64,000 nucleotides of DNA from Croceivirga sp. (GTDB lineage Bacteria; Bacteroidota; Bacteroidia; Flavobacteriales; Flavobacteriaceae): positions 1 through 64,000 of the forward strand of contig JANQRG010000026.1 in NCBI GenBank assembly GCA_028284665.1, in the 5' to 3' direction. The translations under genes and the position numbers were made by a program. The notes under the pieces were generated by a model. That model saw nothing but the letters and a program-made list of their open reading frames with translations, was not told the origin of the DNA and ran no database searches. Each line of letters opens with the position of its first letter. The first letter of the stretch is position 1. Positions 10,182-19,294 of this stretch are shown here, piece after piece.

Positions 10182-11336
10182 ATGGTCGTACCCATAGTTG
10201 TTGTAGCTTTTAACCGGGTGCATTCTTTAGAGCGATTGCTATATTCTTTGAATATGGCGGATTATCCAAACAACAGCATTCCGTTAATCATTAGTATTGA
10301 TAACAACGGAAAAAATAGGGATGTCTTGGAAGTGGCCAACAAATTCAAATGGCGACATGGTACAAAAAAGGTAAAGTATCAGGAAACGAATTTGGGGCTT
10401 CGTAAACATGTTTTACAATGTGGAGCTATCGCTCGTGATTATGATGGGGTTATTATTTTGGAAGACGATCTCTACGTATCGGAGAATTTTTATCATTTTG
10501 CTCGGGCTGGCCTTTCTTTCTCAAAAGCCAAAGAGTACATAGGCGGAATTTCGCTATATAATCATCAACTCAATGTACACAATAGTTTTGCATTTTCTCC
10601 CCTAGAAGATGGGTATGACAATTGGTATTTTCAGTTTGCTTCTTCATGGGGCCAGGCTTGGACAAATGATCAATTTGACAATTTTGTTACTTGGTACAAT
10701 AATGCACCAAAAATCGACAAAGAGAAGAAAATACCTTCTTATGTAAGAAGTTGGTCCGAAAAATCATGGTTAAAGTATTTCATTGCGTATCTAGTAGAGA
10801 AGGACAAGTATTTTCTATATCCTAAAATATCATTAACTACTAATTTTGGAGATTCAGGAACACATATGAATGAAGTTGACTCGGCATTTCAAGTACCGCT
10901 TTATTTTGGGCGAAAGAAAACATTTGAGTTTAGCGATCTAAACTCATCCCTTGCGGTTTATGATGCTTTTTATGAAAGTAATATTCTTCATAGGGTTCTA
11001 AATCTAGAAAAGGACCAGCTTATTGTTGATCTTTACGGTGAGAAAGACTCTTTTCCGGAAAAAGGTTTCTTAATTTCAAAACAAATATTGAACTACAATA
11101 TTGAAAAAACTTTTGGAAGGTTTTTGCGACCAATGGAAGCCAATATCATTGAAAACATTCAGGGTAGGGATTTTTTCTATTATGATTTAAGCAAAAAAAG
11201 AGAAAATCCTTTTAAGCAACACAAACTTAAGGAAATGCTATTTCACCTTAGAAAGTTGAGCCACAGAAGGTCGTATGAGATTTTCCTGGCGATGTCAAAG
11301 AATAGAATCGAAAACAAGTTAAAAATAAAAAGGTGA
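10182..11336 (+). CDS. GT-A glycosyltransferase, GnT-I/GT2-like
   Basis: A 384-residue glycosyltransferase. The N-terminus reads VPIVVVAFNRVHSLERLL, then LIISIDNNGKN, a GT-A nucleotide-binding start resembling N-acetylglucosaminyltransferase-I-like proteins. The metal-binding acidic motif is VIILEDDLYVS near residues 92-102. A central Trp/Tyr-rich segment (SSWGQAWTNDQF) probably contributes to the acceptor pocket. The C-terminus is basic and may sit at the membrane. Its stop overlaps the GTG start of the acetyltransferase (GTGA), so the two are probably translated together. Sugar specificity is unknown. Confidence 0.78.
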   Translation: MVVPIVVVAFNRVHSLERLLYSLNMADYPNNSIPLIISIDNNGKNRDVLEVANKFKWRHGTKKVKYQETNLGLRKHVLQCGAIARDYDGVIILEDDLYVSENFYHFARAGLSFSKAKEYIGGISLYNHQLNVHNSFAFSPLEDGYDNWYFQFASSWGQAWTNDQFDNFVTWYNNAPKIDKEKKIPSYVRSWSEKSWLKYFIAYLVEKDKYFLYPKISLTTNFGDSGTHMNEVDSAFQVPLYFGRKKTFEFSDLNSSLAVYDAFYESNILHRVLNLEKDQLIVDLYGEKDSFPEKGFLISKQILNYNIEKTFGRFLRPMEANIIENIQGRDFFYYDLSKKRENPFKQHKLKEMLFHLRKLSHRRSYEIFLAMSKNRIENKLKIKR

Positions 11337-12043
11337 CCTATTTTTTGCTTAGAGTTTTCAATTTTTTCTATCGTCACTTGATATCGGCTAAATACAATGT
11401 GAAGCTAGGCCGCAACGTTTACATTAACAGAAATACCATTTTCGAAGGTGGTAATCATTTGGGAAACAATTGTATTATTGCCAACTCGTATTTAGGTTTT
11501 GCATCCTATATTTCTGATAACTCCCAAATCAGACGTTGTAGAATTGGAAGATATTCTTCCCTTGGGCCCGATATTAAGTGTGTTTTTGGTAAACACCCAG
11601 CTGATCTATTTGTAAGTACCCATCCCGTTTTTTTTTCTACGCTCAAGCAGGTTGGTTTTACGTATACACAGGAACAATTGTTTGAGGAGTACGAAAAACC
11701 AGCAGATCAGGAAGGTGGGTATCAAATAGTGATCGGAAATGATGTTTGGATTGGTGCCGGAGTCACAATTATGGATGGGGTAACCATTGGTGATGGTGCT
11801 ATAATCGCGGCCAACGCATTAGTCAACAAAGATGTAGCGCCCTATAGCATTGTGGGAGGCTTACCAGCAAAAAAGATTAAATCACGATTTGATGAAGAAA
11901 CAATAGCATTTCTTTTGGATTTTGAATGGTGGAACAAAGAAAAAGACTGGATCGAGAAAAATGCTTTTCGCTTTAAAAACATCAGTTCCTTTAAGCAATA
12001 TTTCGTTAAAACAGAACCAGGGGAAAATAGTAATGGTAATTGA
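11333..12043 (+). CDS. Left-handed beta-helix O-acyltransferase, CatB/LbH family
   Basis: A 236-residue hexapeptide-repeat acyltransferase, probably acetylating a sugar of the polymer or its precursor. Hexapeptide turns occur in two blocks, about 25-75 and 130-175 (IGNDVWIGAGVTIMDGVTIG). They are followed by the NALVNKDVAPYSIVGGLPAK motif typical of acetyl-CoA-dependent sugar and xenobiotic acetyltransferases. A His-containing loop, FGKHPADLF, sits where the catalytic His is expected. The GTG start at 11333 overlaps the stop of the preceding glycosyltransferase, which ties it to that sugar. The acyl group and target are inferred. Confidence 0.85.
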   Translation: MTYFLLRVFNFFYRHLISAKYNVKLGRNVYINRNTIFEGGNHLGNNCIIANSYLGFASYISDNSQIRRCRIGRYSSLGPDIKCVFGKHPADLFVSTHPVFFSTLKQVGFTYTQEQLFEEYEKPADQEGGYQIVIGNDVWIGAGVTIMDGVTIGDGAIIAANALVNKDVAPYSIVGGLPAKKIKSRFDEETIAFLLDFEWWNKEKDWIEKNAFRFKNISSFKQYFVKTEPGENSNGN

Positions 12044-12076
12044 AGCTATGAATATAAAACTCACGCTATGATTATG

Positions 12077-13186
12077 TTATTGCTTCTTGGCGTCCAGCAT
12101 TTCTAACAACCTCGTCACCACTATTTTCGGGGTGTAATTGTCTATAACCCATTCGCTACCTCTACTACCTATTTCCTGAACGTGTTGATCATCTTTGATG
12201 ATTTTAAAAAATGCCTCTTTATTATCAAAATCAGCTCCTAAATAGTGTTCACCATTTTTGGGCATTACCGGGAGCTTCATGCCATATTTTTGAAAATCCA
12301 AATGCAGTGTACAACAACCGGAGGCAATAGATTCCCAAAGTCGCCATGAGTCAAATTGATATATTCTATCCACTTTGGAAAAAGGAAAAGAACTATCCAA
12401 CTTGAGCATGATTCTGCTTAGATAAACATTTTTCTTTAATTCTAAATTGTGTTTTGCCTTCGCAGAAAAGGCATTTTGCATATACCCTCCTACTGCATTA
12501 GAAACTTTGCTGCTCCCTAACCTATCATAGTACGTTTTGTAATGCCTGCGTCCCGATTGTTCCCAATTCAACATGTCTTCCTTTGAAAAATTCTGTTTTT
12601 CAAAACTATCTACTCTAGGGTCTTTTTCATAATATCCATATACCCTTTTCATGATCTGCGTTTCAAAATGGGAACGTAATGAATGACCTATCCTAAAGTT
12701 GGACAATGCTTTATTCTCGCGCTCTTGCTGTGGTAGAGGGTTTAGGGCCTTTAAAATCCTAGTAGTAAGCCCAAATTGCCAGGGTACGAAGTTCGTGGGG
12801 TATTCCATTTTTTCAGAAAAATGTGCCTTCAATATTAGTTCCGCATGCACCAATTCTTTGCTAAAGCCCGGGGTTAGGTAACCATCTGAAGCGTCCACAA
12901 ATACAAACTTAAAAGGCCTCTTTTTCGAGAATACAATGTCCGGGATTAGATTTTGTTTATCATAGTAATAGAGTACGGCAGAAGAGATTACAAGATCGTA
13001 ATCTTCCAAATCCTCAATGGGTGCCTTGTTTATTAGATAGGTGCCATCAGAAAGCTTCCAATAATCTAAATTGCCTTTAAACATGATGGATAATTCTTTT
13101 AATCCTTCAGCAATAGCGACAATTTCATGTTGATAAGCTGCCTTGTCAGGTGGGCCTTGTGGGTGAACTATAAAATATACTTTCAT
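12077..13186 (-). CDS. Glycosyltransferase-like protein of unknown specificity
   Basis: A 369-residue cytoplasmic protein I do not assign to a named family. It starts MKVYFIVHPQGPPDK. Near residues 280-310 is RLWESIASGCCTLHLDF, resembling the donor-binding E-x-ASGC motif of GT-B and exostosin-like glycosyltransferases. The C-terminus (SRGSEWVIDNYTPKIV) is like the final helix of GT1/GT4 enzymes. The gene is on the strand opposite its neighbours and convergent with the acetyltransferase, with only 33 nt between the stops. It may therefore be separately expressed. It could instead be a regulator-like relative without catalytic activity. Confidence 0.6.
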   Translation of the reverse strand: MKVYFIVHPQGPPDKAAYQHEIVAIAEGLKELSIMFKGNLDYWKLSDGTYLINKAPIEDLEDYDLVISSAVLYYYDKQNLIPDIVFSKKRPFKFVFVDASDGYLTPGFSKELVHAELILKAHFSEKMEYPTNFVPWQFGLTTRILKALNPLPQQERENKALSNFRIGHSLRSHFETQIMKRVYGYYEKDPRVDSFEKQNFSKEDMLNWEQSGRRHYKTYYDRLGSSKVSNAVGGYMQNAFSAKAKHNLELKKNVYLSRIMLKLDSSFPFSKVDRIYQFDSWRLWESIASGCCTLHLDFQKYGMKLPVMPKNGEHYLGADFDNKEAFFKIIKDDQHVQEIGSRGSEWVIDNYTPKIVVTRLLEMLDAKKQ

Positions 13187-13484
13187 TGAACAATTTTGGC
13201 AAGGGGAATATGATTAATGATAATTGTTAAGAAATTAAAAAAAATAAAGGTTCAAAAACCATTTCTCATTTTCTTTCGTAACTACCGAATTAACGAAACA
13301 AGTTAAAGGTAAAACATCCCTTAAAAAAAAATCTATTTATGACAGTTTTTTCCAGAAAAAGAAAAAATAACCAAGGTTTAAACACTAAAAATGAAATTGA
13401 TAGTGTATTTCATCGAATATTTTGATCATTTCATCTATAAAAAATAATTTGTAACTATTTTCGAATCCCAAATCGTAATTGCCT
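13187..13484. other. Divergent intergenic region, no gene seen
   Basis: About 300 AT-rich nt lie between a minus-strand glycosyltransferase-like gene and the plus-strand beta-helix lipoprotein. Promoters for both must be here, but I see no exact TAnnTTTG motif and no strong inverted repeat. Confidence 0.4.
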
Positions 13485-15278
13485 ATGAACTCAAGAACCC
13501 CACGAGTTACATTGTTACTTTTTTTGTTATTTCTTTCATTTTTTACACTCTTCGCTTGCTCTAAAGATCAAGATATTTTTGAACAAGCCATAAATGAAGA
13601 CATACAGAATAATATCGAAAGCAATGAAGAGGAAGAGGAAGATGCTGAACCGATTGATTCCTTAATCACTGTAAATTTAACCCCTGTCCATGATGCCTAC
13701 CTTCAGGATAGTCAAGGATTTGACGAACCGATTGTTAGGGTAGAAAAAGATAAACGCGTTGGATACCTACTTTTCGATTTAAGTGGTATTACCGGGGAAA
13801 TAGAGGAAGTTAGCCTTGAGTTTACTATAGACAGTGATAGCGGTGATGGAACTTTAGAGATCTATCAGGGGCTTTCAACCAACTGGACAGAGCAAAGCAT
13901 ATCAAAACTAAGTGCGCCAAAGGATGATTATTTATTGAGTACAACTAATGGCACTTTTGAGATAGGCAACACAAATACTATAGCCTTAGATAAAAGTAAT
14001 ATTCCAACTGAGTCAATATCATTGATTCTGAAAAAGGTATCTGGAAACGATTTTGCTCTAGCTTCAAAAGAGAGTTCTAGAGAAGATCCTCCAAAGTTAA
14101 TGGTTACATTCAGAGGAACTTATGAGGGACAACCTGAAAATCCTGCAAATAACGAAGATCAAAGTCAGGAGGATGAAATGCCAATTGAAGATACATCCGG
14201 GTATAATCCTGACTGCGATTTAGGTGGTTCCTGTATGACAGCAGATTACTCTTGTTTGGACCCTTCATATCCCGTAATTGAAGAATTCATACAAGCCGGT
14301 GTAATTGGTGGGATTCCCAATGGTTTGCCTATAGCAAAGACCATTACACCTTCAGATGATATTCAACAGGCCATTGATGAAGTAAACTCTAATGGTGGTG
14401 GGGTTATACTTTTTGCAGAAGGAACCTATGTCATCAGAGATGAAATATTTATGAAAAGTAATGTAGTACTGCGTGGAGTAGATCGGGAAAATGTACGATT
14501 GGAATCATTATTACGAGGTGATGATGATACTAAAACACAAACCTTTCTCTTCGACAACACCTCTTATTCTGGAATAGAAAACATGACCTTGTTTTTTAGT
14601 GTACCCAATTATGAACCTATTGATCGGGAAGGTTTAGATGCCGGCGCATGGGACCGATCGTTATTTAGCAATGATCCACACGGTCTTGTAGATCTGTACG
14701 TGACTACCATAGTTATGGAATCGAATTCAAGTAATAATTGGATTGATAATTGTAATGTTTTGGAAAGTGGATGGCACACCATTCGTATACGTGGAAATAA
14801 TAACACTGTTAGAAATACTCTTGTCGATAGGGTATATAATAAAGGTGGTAATGGTAGAGGGTATTTTAATATAATTGGCGATTACAACTTAATCGTGAAT
14901 AGTACCATAAAAAGAATACGACATATAAGTATTGAGCTTGGGGCGGAATACAATGTTTTTTACAACAATGAAATATTCGTTGACGTAAATTTCCATGATG
15001 GTGATGATGGAAACAACTTAATCGAGAATAATAGGATTTTTACTCCTACTTATCATCCATTTCCGGTTTTTACAACTGGGAATTCGGATTTTGGCCACCG
15101 ACTTCCAGGTCCCAACAACCTATGGGTAAACAATGTTGCCAATGGACGACAAAGGGGTGAAATTTATTCCAAGCCAAATACAATCTATCGCCTTTCTCAT
15201 ACATCTTACGAAACTGTTATCGAAACAGATTGGGAAATGCCTGCTTGTAACACATTTTATCCCATGATTCGGCAATAA
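13485..15278 (+). CDS. Surface lipoprotein: CBM96/DNRLRE-like domain plus right-handed beta-helix
   Basis: A 597-residue exported protein. The signal peptide ends in a lipobox with Cys25 (LFACSKD), followed by an acidic, disordered linker. Residues about 55-190 have the layout of a DNRLRE/CBM96-like domain (DAYLQDS, then RVGYLLFDLSG). From about 255 a pectate-lyase-like right-handed beta-helix begins (IQQAIDEVNSNGGGVILFAEG) with many Asn-rich turns (NNTVRNTL, YNLIVNSTI). This fits a polysaccharide lyase or C5-epimerase acting on the locus product. The catalytic residues are not identifiable by eye. ATG 13485 is chosen over TTG 13479. A degraded relative lies at 30062-30730. Confidence 0.82.
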   Translation: MNSRTPRVTLLLFLLFLSFFTLFACSKDQDIFEQAINEDIQNNIESNEEEEEDAEPIDSLITVNLTPVHDAYLQDSQGFDEPIVRVEKDKRVGYLLFDLSGITGEIEEVSLEFTIDSDSGDGTLEIYQGLSTNWTEQSISKLSAPKDDYLLSTTNGTFEIGNTNTIALDKSNIPTESISLILKKVSGNDFALASKESSREDPPKLMVTFRGTYEGQPENPANNEDQSQEDEMPIEDTSGYNPDCDLGGSCMTADYSCLDPSYPVIEEFIQAGVIGGIPNGLPIAKTITPSDDIQQAIDEVNSNGGGVILFAEGTYVIRDEIFMKSNVVLRGVDRENVRLESLLRGDDDTKTQTFLFDNTSYSGIENMTLFFSVPNYEPIDREGLDAGAWDRSLFSNDPHGLVDLYVTTIVMESNSSNNWIDNCNVLESGWHTIRIRGNNNTVRNTLVDRVYNKGGNGRGYFNIIGDYNLIVNSTIKRIRHISIELGAEYNVFYNNEIFVDVNFHDGDDGNNLIENNRIFTPTYHPFPVFTTGNSDFGHRLPGPNNLWVNNVANGRQRGEIYSKPNTIYRLSHTSYETVIETDWEMPACNTFYPMIRQ

Positions 15279-15316
15279 AAACCTATTTTCCATGTTCTTA
15301 ACAATACAAATGCGAG

Positions 15317-15348
15317 AAGACTCCTTAGTTTTAGGAGTCTTTTCATTT
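15317..15348 (+). terminator. Rho-independent terminator after the beta-helix gene
   Basis: Perfect nine-base arms AAGACTCCT and AGGAGTCTT surround a seven-base loop and are followed by TTTCATTT. It lies 39 nt after the stop at 15278 and separates the lipoprotein from the next glycosyltransferase. Confidence 0.8.
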
Positions 15349-15408
15349 GACCACTGAAGCTTTCTAATTAATTGAATAATTTAGCGCTTATTTAAACGCA
15401 CAGTGTTC

Positions 15409-16254
15409 GTGAAAAAGGTAGCTGCTTTACTTACATGCCATAATAGAAAAGATAAGACCCTTAAGTGCTTAGAACATCTCACAAGGGCTTTTAAAAAGAC
15501 TAAATATCCCTTTGTTTTGGATATCTATCTTACGGACGATGGCTCTACTGACGGGACCTCAGAAAAAGTAAAAGAACTATTTCCAAAGGTCATCGTTTTA
15601 GAAGGAAATGGGAATTTGTTTTGGGTAAATGGGATGAATAACTCGTGGAACCATGCCCTAAAGGAGAACTACGATGGTTATCTTTTGATTAATGATGATA
15701 CGTACGTTTTTGATACACTATTTGAGCAAATTGACCTATCAGATAAATCCTGTGTACTTTCATATGGCAAAGAAGGCGTTTATGTGGGAACCACTTTAGA
15801 TGAAAAAAGTGGACGGGTTACTTATGGAGGTTCGGTAATTACCAACCGTATTCTTTATAAGTACTATAGATTGATTCCCAATGGGACTATTCAAAAATGT
15901 GATTTGGGAAATGCCAATATTATGTATGTCCCGAAATCTGTGGTAAAAAAAGTTGGTGTTTTATCCGATGGATATCTTCATGGTATAGCAGATTACGATT
16001 ACACGCTGAAATGTGTATCAAAAAAAGTTCCTGTTGTTATAATGCCTTCTACTAATGGGTATTGTGAATATGATCATGGAGATATGTACCATGAATATGA
16101 GAACAAGTCCCTAAAAGAAAGAATTCGATATTTGCATCACCCTCTAGGAGTAGATTTTAAGTCCAGGCACTTGTATATGAAAAGGTTTTTCCCGGTAAGA
16201 GCCCCCTTTTTTTATCTTGGTGGATGGCTAAAAACTATCTTCCCAAAAACGTAA
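15409..16254 (+). CDS. Family 2 glycosyltransferase
   Basis: A 281-residue GT-A enzyme. It starts KKVAALLTCHNRKDKT. The nucleotide-binding DDGSTDGT lies near 46-53 and the metal-binding LINDDTYVF near 92-100. A C-terminal PLGVDFKSRHLYMKRFF region resembles rhamnosyl/galactosyl GT2 enzymes of capsule loci. GTG 15403 and GTG 15409 are both possible starts; the second gives the usual family N-terminus. It is preceded by a terminator, so it probably has its own promoter. A broken relative with the same GNANI and GVDF(K/G)SR signatures lies at about 27399-27973. Confidence 0.85.
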   Translation: MKKVAALLTCHNRKDKTLKCLEHLTRAFKKTKYPFVLDIYLTDDGSTDGTSEKVKELFPKVIVLEGNGNLFWVNGMNNSWNHALKENYDGYLLINDDTYVFDTLFEQIDLSDKSCVLSYGKEGVYVGTTLDEKSGRVTYGGSVITNRILYKYYRLIPNGTIQKCDLGNANIMYVPKSVVKKVGVLSDGYLHGIADYDYTLKCVSKKVPVVIMPSTNGYCEYDHGDMYHEYENKSLKERIRYLHHPLGVDFKSRHLYMKRFFPVRAPFFYLGGWLKTIFPKT

Positions 16255-16529
16255 AAAATGTTTTTGTTTCTTCGCCATTGCATTTTTCTAAGTCATAGAC
16301 CAGTCATTTTATGATAATCACAGGCCTTTCTAAAACTTAGGCAAGAAATCCCGTTTGCTATATCCTCGGGAGAATCAGCTTATTTTTTGGAAATCATAAA
16401 ATTGTCTCGAAAAACGATATCGTATTATTTCAATCTGAATAATATTTGTATGCTAACACACCGTAGTTCTTCAGATTAAAAGAAATGGGCAAAGACTAAG
16501 CTCCTGTTTATAAGGCTTGCATTCGTGAT

Positions 16530-17783
16530 TTAAACAATCATCCCAGCGGCTACTGTTTCGTTAGTCGCATCATCAATAAGGATAACACTTCCCGTAATTC
16601 TGTTCTCTCGGTAAGGATCAATCATTAATGGTTTGGTGGTTCTTAGGCGCACTTTGCAGATATCGTTCATCCCTAATTTAAGATCCTCCGTATTCCTATG
16701 TAAAGTATTGATATCTATCTTATAGACCACCTCTTTGATCATGGCCTTTTGTTCATTGGATGTATGCCTTATAGTATACTTGGCCCTGGGCTTTGCAGGA
16801 TTGTTGTGCAACCAACACAGCATCACCTCCACATCCTGATTTGCCTCCGGTTGATTGTTGGCCCGCACGATCATATCACCACGGCTGATGTCGATATCAT
16901 CCTCAAGGGTCATGGAAATCGACATCGGGGCAAAAGCCTCCTCCAACTCGCCGTTAAAGGTATCCAGTGACTTGATCTTTGAGGTAAACCCGGAGGGCAA
17001 TACCACAACTTCATCCCCAGTTCTAAACATCCCACTGGATATTCTTCCAGCATAACCTCTATAGTCACGGTACGACTCACTTTGAGGGCGCAAAACCGTT
17101 TGGACAGGAAAACGTGCGTCTACCTTGTTGATATCACTGCTAATATGCAAGGTCTCCAGCGTGTGCAATAACGGAGCACCCAGGTACCAGGCCATATTCT
17201 CAGATCGGTTAACCACATTATCCCCCAATAACGCACTTATTGGGATGAATCGAATGTCCTGAACCAATAATTTGGATGAAAACTCCTCAAATTGGGTAAT
17301 TACTTTGTTGTAGGCTCCTTCATCAAAATCTACCAGGTCCATTTTGTTAATACAAACCAAAATGTGAGGGATCTGGAGTAATGATGCGATAAAGGCATGA
17401 CGCTTGGTCTGTTCAATAACTCCATGGCGTGCATCCACCAATATAATTGCAGCATTTGCCGTAGAAGCACCCGTTACCATATTACGTGTGTACTGGATAT
17501 GGCCTGGGGTATCTGCTATGATAAATTTACGTTTGGGAGTGGTGAAGTAACGGTAGGCCACATCTATTGTAATGCCTTGCTCCCGCTCATCCCTAAGACC
17601 ATCCGTGAAAAGCGCTAAATCTACTCCTTCATGACCCTTCTGTTTACTTGTGTTCTCTATAGCCGCCAATTGATCTTCGAAAATCGATTTGGAATCATAT
17701 AACAAGCGACCAATCAAGGTACTCTTGCCATCGTCTACACTGCCAGCTGTGGTAAAACGTAATAACTGATTGTTGTCCAACAT
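16530..17783 (-). CDS. cysN: Sulfate adenylyltransferase large subunit (GTPase)
   Basis: With CysD this 417-residue GTPase drives formation of adenosine 5'-phosphosulfate from ATP and sulfate. The elongation-factor-type G domain shows GSVDDGKST at about 15-23, DTPGHIQY, and NKMD. Two beta-barrel domains follow. It is shorter than E. coli CysN (475) and has no fused APS kinase, which is encoded separately by cysC. It is the last gene of the cysQ-DUF2061-cysC-cysD-cysN unit, 12 nt after cysD. A convergent 275-nt gap separates it from the GT2 gene. The setting points to sulfate activation for polymer sulfation. Confidence 0.95.
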   Translation of the reverse strand: MLDNNQLLRFTTAGSVDDGKSTLIGRLLYDSKSIFEDQLAAIENTSKQKGHEGVDLALFTDGLRDEREQGITIDVAYRYFTTPKRKFIIADTPGHIQYTRNMVTGASTANAAIILVDARHGVIEQTKRHAFIASLLQIPHILVCINKMDLVDFDEGAYNKVITQFEEFSSKLLVQDIRFIPISALLGDNVVNRSENMAWYLGAPLLHTLETLHISSDINKVDARFPVQTVLRPQSESYRDYRGYAGRISSGMFRTGDEVVVLPSGFTSKIKSLDTFNGELEEAFAPMSISMTLEDDIDISRGDMIVRANNQPEANQDVEVMLCWLHNNPAKPRAKYTIRHTSNEQKAMIKEVVYKIDINTLHRNTEDLKLGMNDICKVRLRTTKPLMIDPYRENRITGSVILIDDATNETVAAGMIV

Positions 17784-17795
17784 AGTTGCCTAAAC

Positions 17796-18701
17796 TTAAA
17801 AATATCCCTGTTTTTTTCTGTCTTCCATCGCGGTTTCCGAACGTTTGTCATCACTACGGTTTCCACGCTCCGTTTGCCGCATTGCAGATACTTCCTGCGC
17901 TATCTTCTCCACAGTATCTGCTTCAGATTCAATACCTCCGGTAATGGTGATATCACCCAAGGTCCTAAATCGAATTTTCTTGCGTTGTATTTTTTCTGAT
18001 TCTTCAAGCAGAAGAAATTCAGAATTAGGTATCCAGGAATTGTTTCGCCAAACCACTTCGCGTTCATGAGCAAAGTACAGGGAAGGAATCTCAATATTTT
18101 CCCTATCGATATAGTTCCAAACATCCATTTCTGTCCAATTACTGATCGGGAAAGCACGGAAATGCTCCCCTTCAAAGTGCTTACCATTAAACAGATTCCA
18201 TAACTCTGGACGTTGGTTTTTAGGATCCCATTGGCCAAAATCATCACGATGGGAGAAAAAACGCTCTTTTGCTCGGGCCTTTTCCTCATCTCTTCTACCC
18301 CCTCCGATAGCACAATCCACCTTATGTTCAGCTATCGCATCCAGCAAAGTGGTAATTTGAAGCGCATTTCGAGTTGCATTCTTTCCTTTCTCTTCAGCAA
18401 CCCTACCGAGATCTATAGATTCTTGCACAGATCCTACTATCAGGCGCACTCCTAGATCCCGAATCAGATCATCCCGAAACTTGATCGTTTCAGGAAAATT
18501 ATGGCCCGTATCAACATGCATTAAAGCAAAAGGAATTTTACTCGGAAAAAATGCCTTCTTCGCCAGGTGTGTTACCACGATGGAATCCTTTCCCCCTGAA
18601 AACAATATCACAGGATTATCAAACTGGGCCCATACCTCGCGCATCACGTACATTGCCTCGGATTCAAGCTCGTCCAAATAGTTTAAAAAATACTTACTCA
18701 T
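17796..18701 (-). CDS. cysD: Sulfate adenylyltransferase small subunit
   Basis: A 301-residue PP-loop ATP pyrophosphatase subunit that adenylates sulfate to APS. The PP-loop SGGKDS lies at 35-40. GGGRRDEEKARAKE and the C-terminal RKKIRFRTLGDITITGG segment are CysD hallmarks. Its ATG at 18701 overlaps the TGA of cysC (ATGA), which implies coupled translation. No cysH, cysI or cysJ homologue is present in the window, so its product is probably committed to PAPS for sulfotransferases, although export to a distant reductive pathway cannot be excluded. Confidence 0.96.
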   Translation of the reverse strand: MSKYFLNYLDELESEAMYVMREVWAQFDNPVILFSGGKDSIVVTHLAKKAFFPSKIPFALMHVDTGHNFPETIKFRDDLIRDLGVRLIVGSVQESIDLGRVAEEKGKNATRNALQITTLLDAIAEHKVDCAIGGGRRDEEKARAKERFFSHRDDFGQWDPKNQRPELWNLFNGKHFEGEHFRAFPISNWTEMDVWNYIDRENIEIPSLYFAHEREVVWRNNSWIPNSEFLLLEESEKIQRKKIRFRTLGDITITGGIESEADTVEKIAQEVSAMRQTERGNRSDDKRSETAMEDRKKQGYF

Positions 18702-19294
18702 GACCTGATAACTAGTTTTGCTTTAATCGTATTATAAATCTTAATTACCGATTCTTCAACTGAATTCAAATGCGTCACTTCTACATCCGCAGAGGTTGGC
18801 GCTTCGTACGGTGAGGAAATTCCAGTCATATCTTTGATCTCGCCAGACCTCGCCTTTTTGTACAAGCCTTTAACATCCCGCCGTTCACATTCTTCCAAAC
18901 TAACATTGACAAATACTTCAACGTAATTGTCCAAACCAACAGTATCTCGTATTAAGGCCCTATCTCTTTGAAATGGTGCTACAAAAGCAGCAAGTACTAC
19001 AAGACCTGCATCCACAAATAGCTTTGCAACTTCGCCAATGCGACGGTTATTCTCTGAGCGATCTTCTGCGCTAAAACTCAAATCCTTGTTGATCCCGCTT
19101 CGTATGTTATCCCCATCCAAAACGTATGTACTAATACCCTCTGAAAATAGTTTTTCTTCCAAGGCGTTGGCAATAGTCGATTTGCCTGAGCCTGACAAGC
19201 CAGTGAAAAAGATTAAAAATGAGTTATGCCCTTGGGCCTTGCGGCGTTCATTCCGGCCAATCTTATAGTGATGCTTTACGATGTTCTTCTCCAT
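18698..19294 (-). CDS. cysC: Adenylylsulfate (APS) kinase
   Basis: A 198-residue kinase that phosphorylates APS at the 3' position to give PAPS, the universal sulfate donor. The Walker A GLSGSGKST lies at 32-40. DGDNIRSGINKDLSFS and the FVAPFQRDRALIRD lid region are typical of CysC. The start at 19294 lies 19 nt inside the end of the DUF2061 gene, and the stop overlaps cysD. Linking APS kinase to two sulfotransferase genes, rather than to PAPS reductase, is the main argument for a biosynthetic sulfation role. Confidence 0.96.
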   Translation of the reverse strand: MEKNIVKHHYKIGRNERRKAQGHNSFLIFFTGLSGSGKSTIANALEEKLFSEGISTYVLDGDNIRSGINKDLSFSAEDRSENNRRIGEVAKLFVDAGLVVLAAFVAPFQRDRALIRDTVGLDNYVEVFVNVSLEECERRDVKGLYKKARSGEIKDMTGISSPYEAPTSADVEVTHLNSVEESVIKIYNTIKAKLVIRS

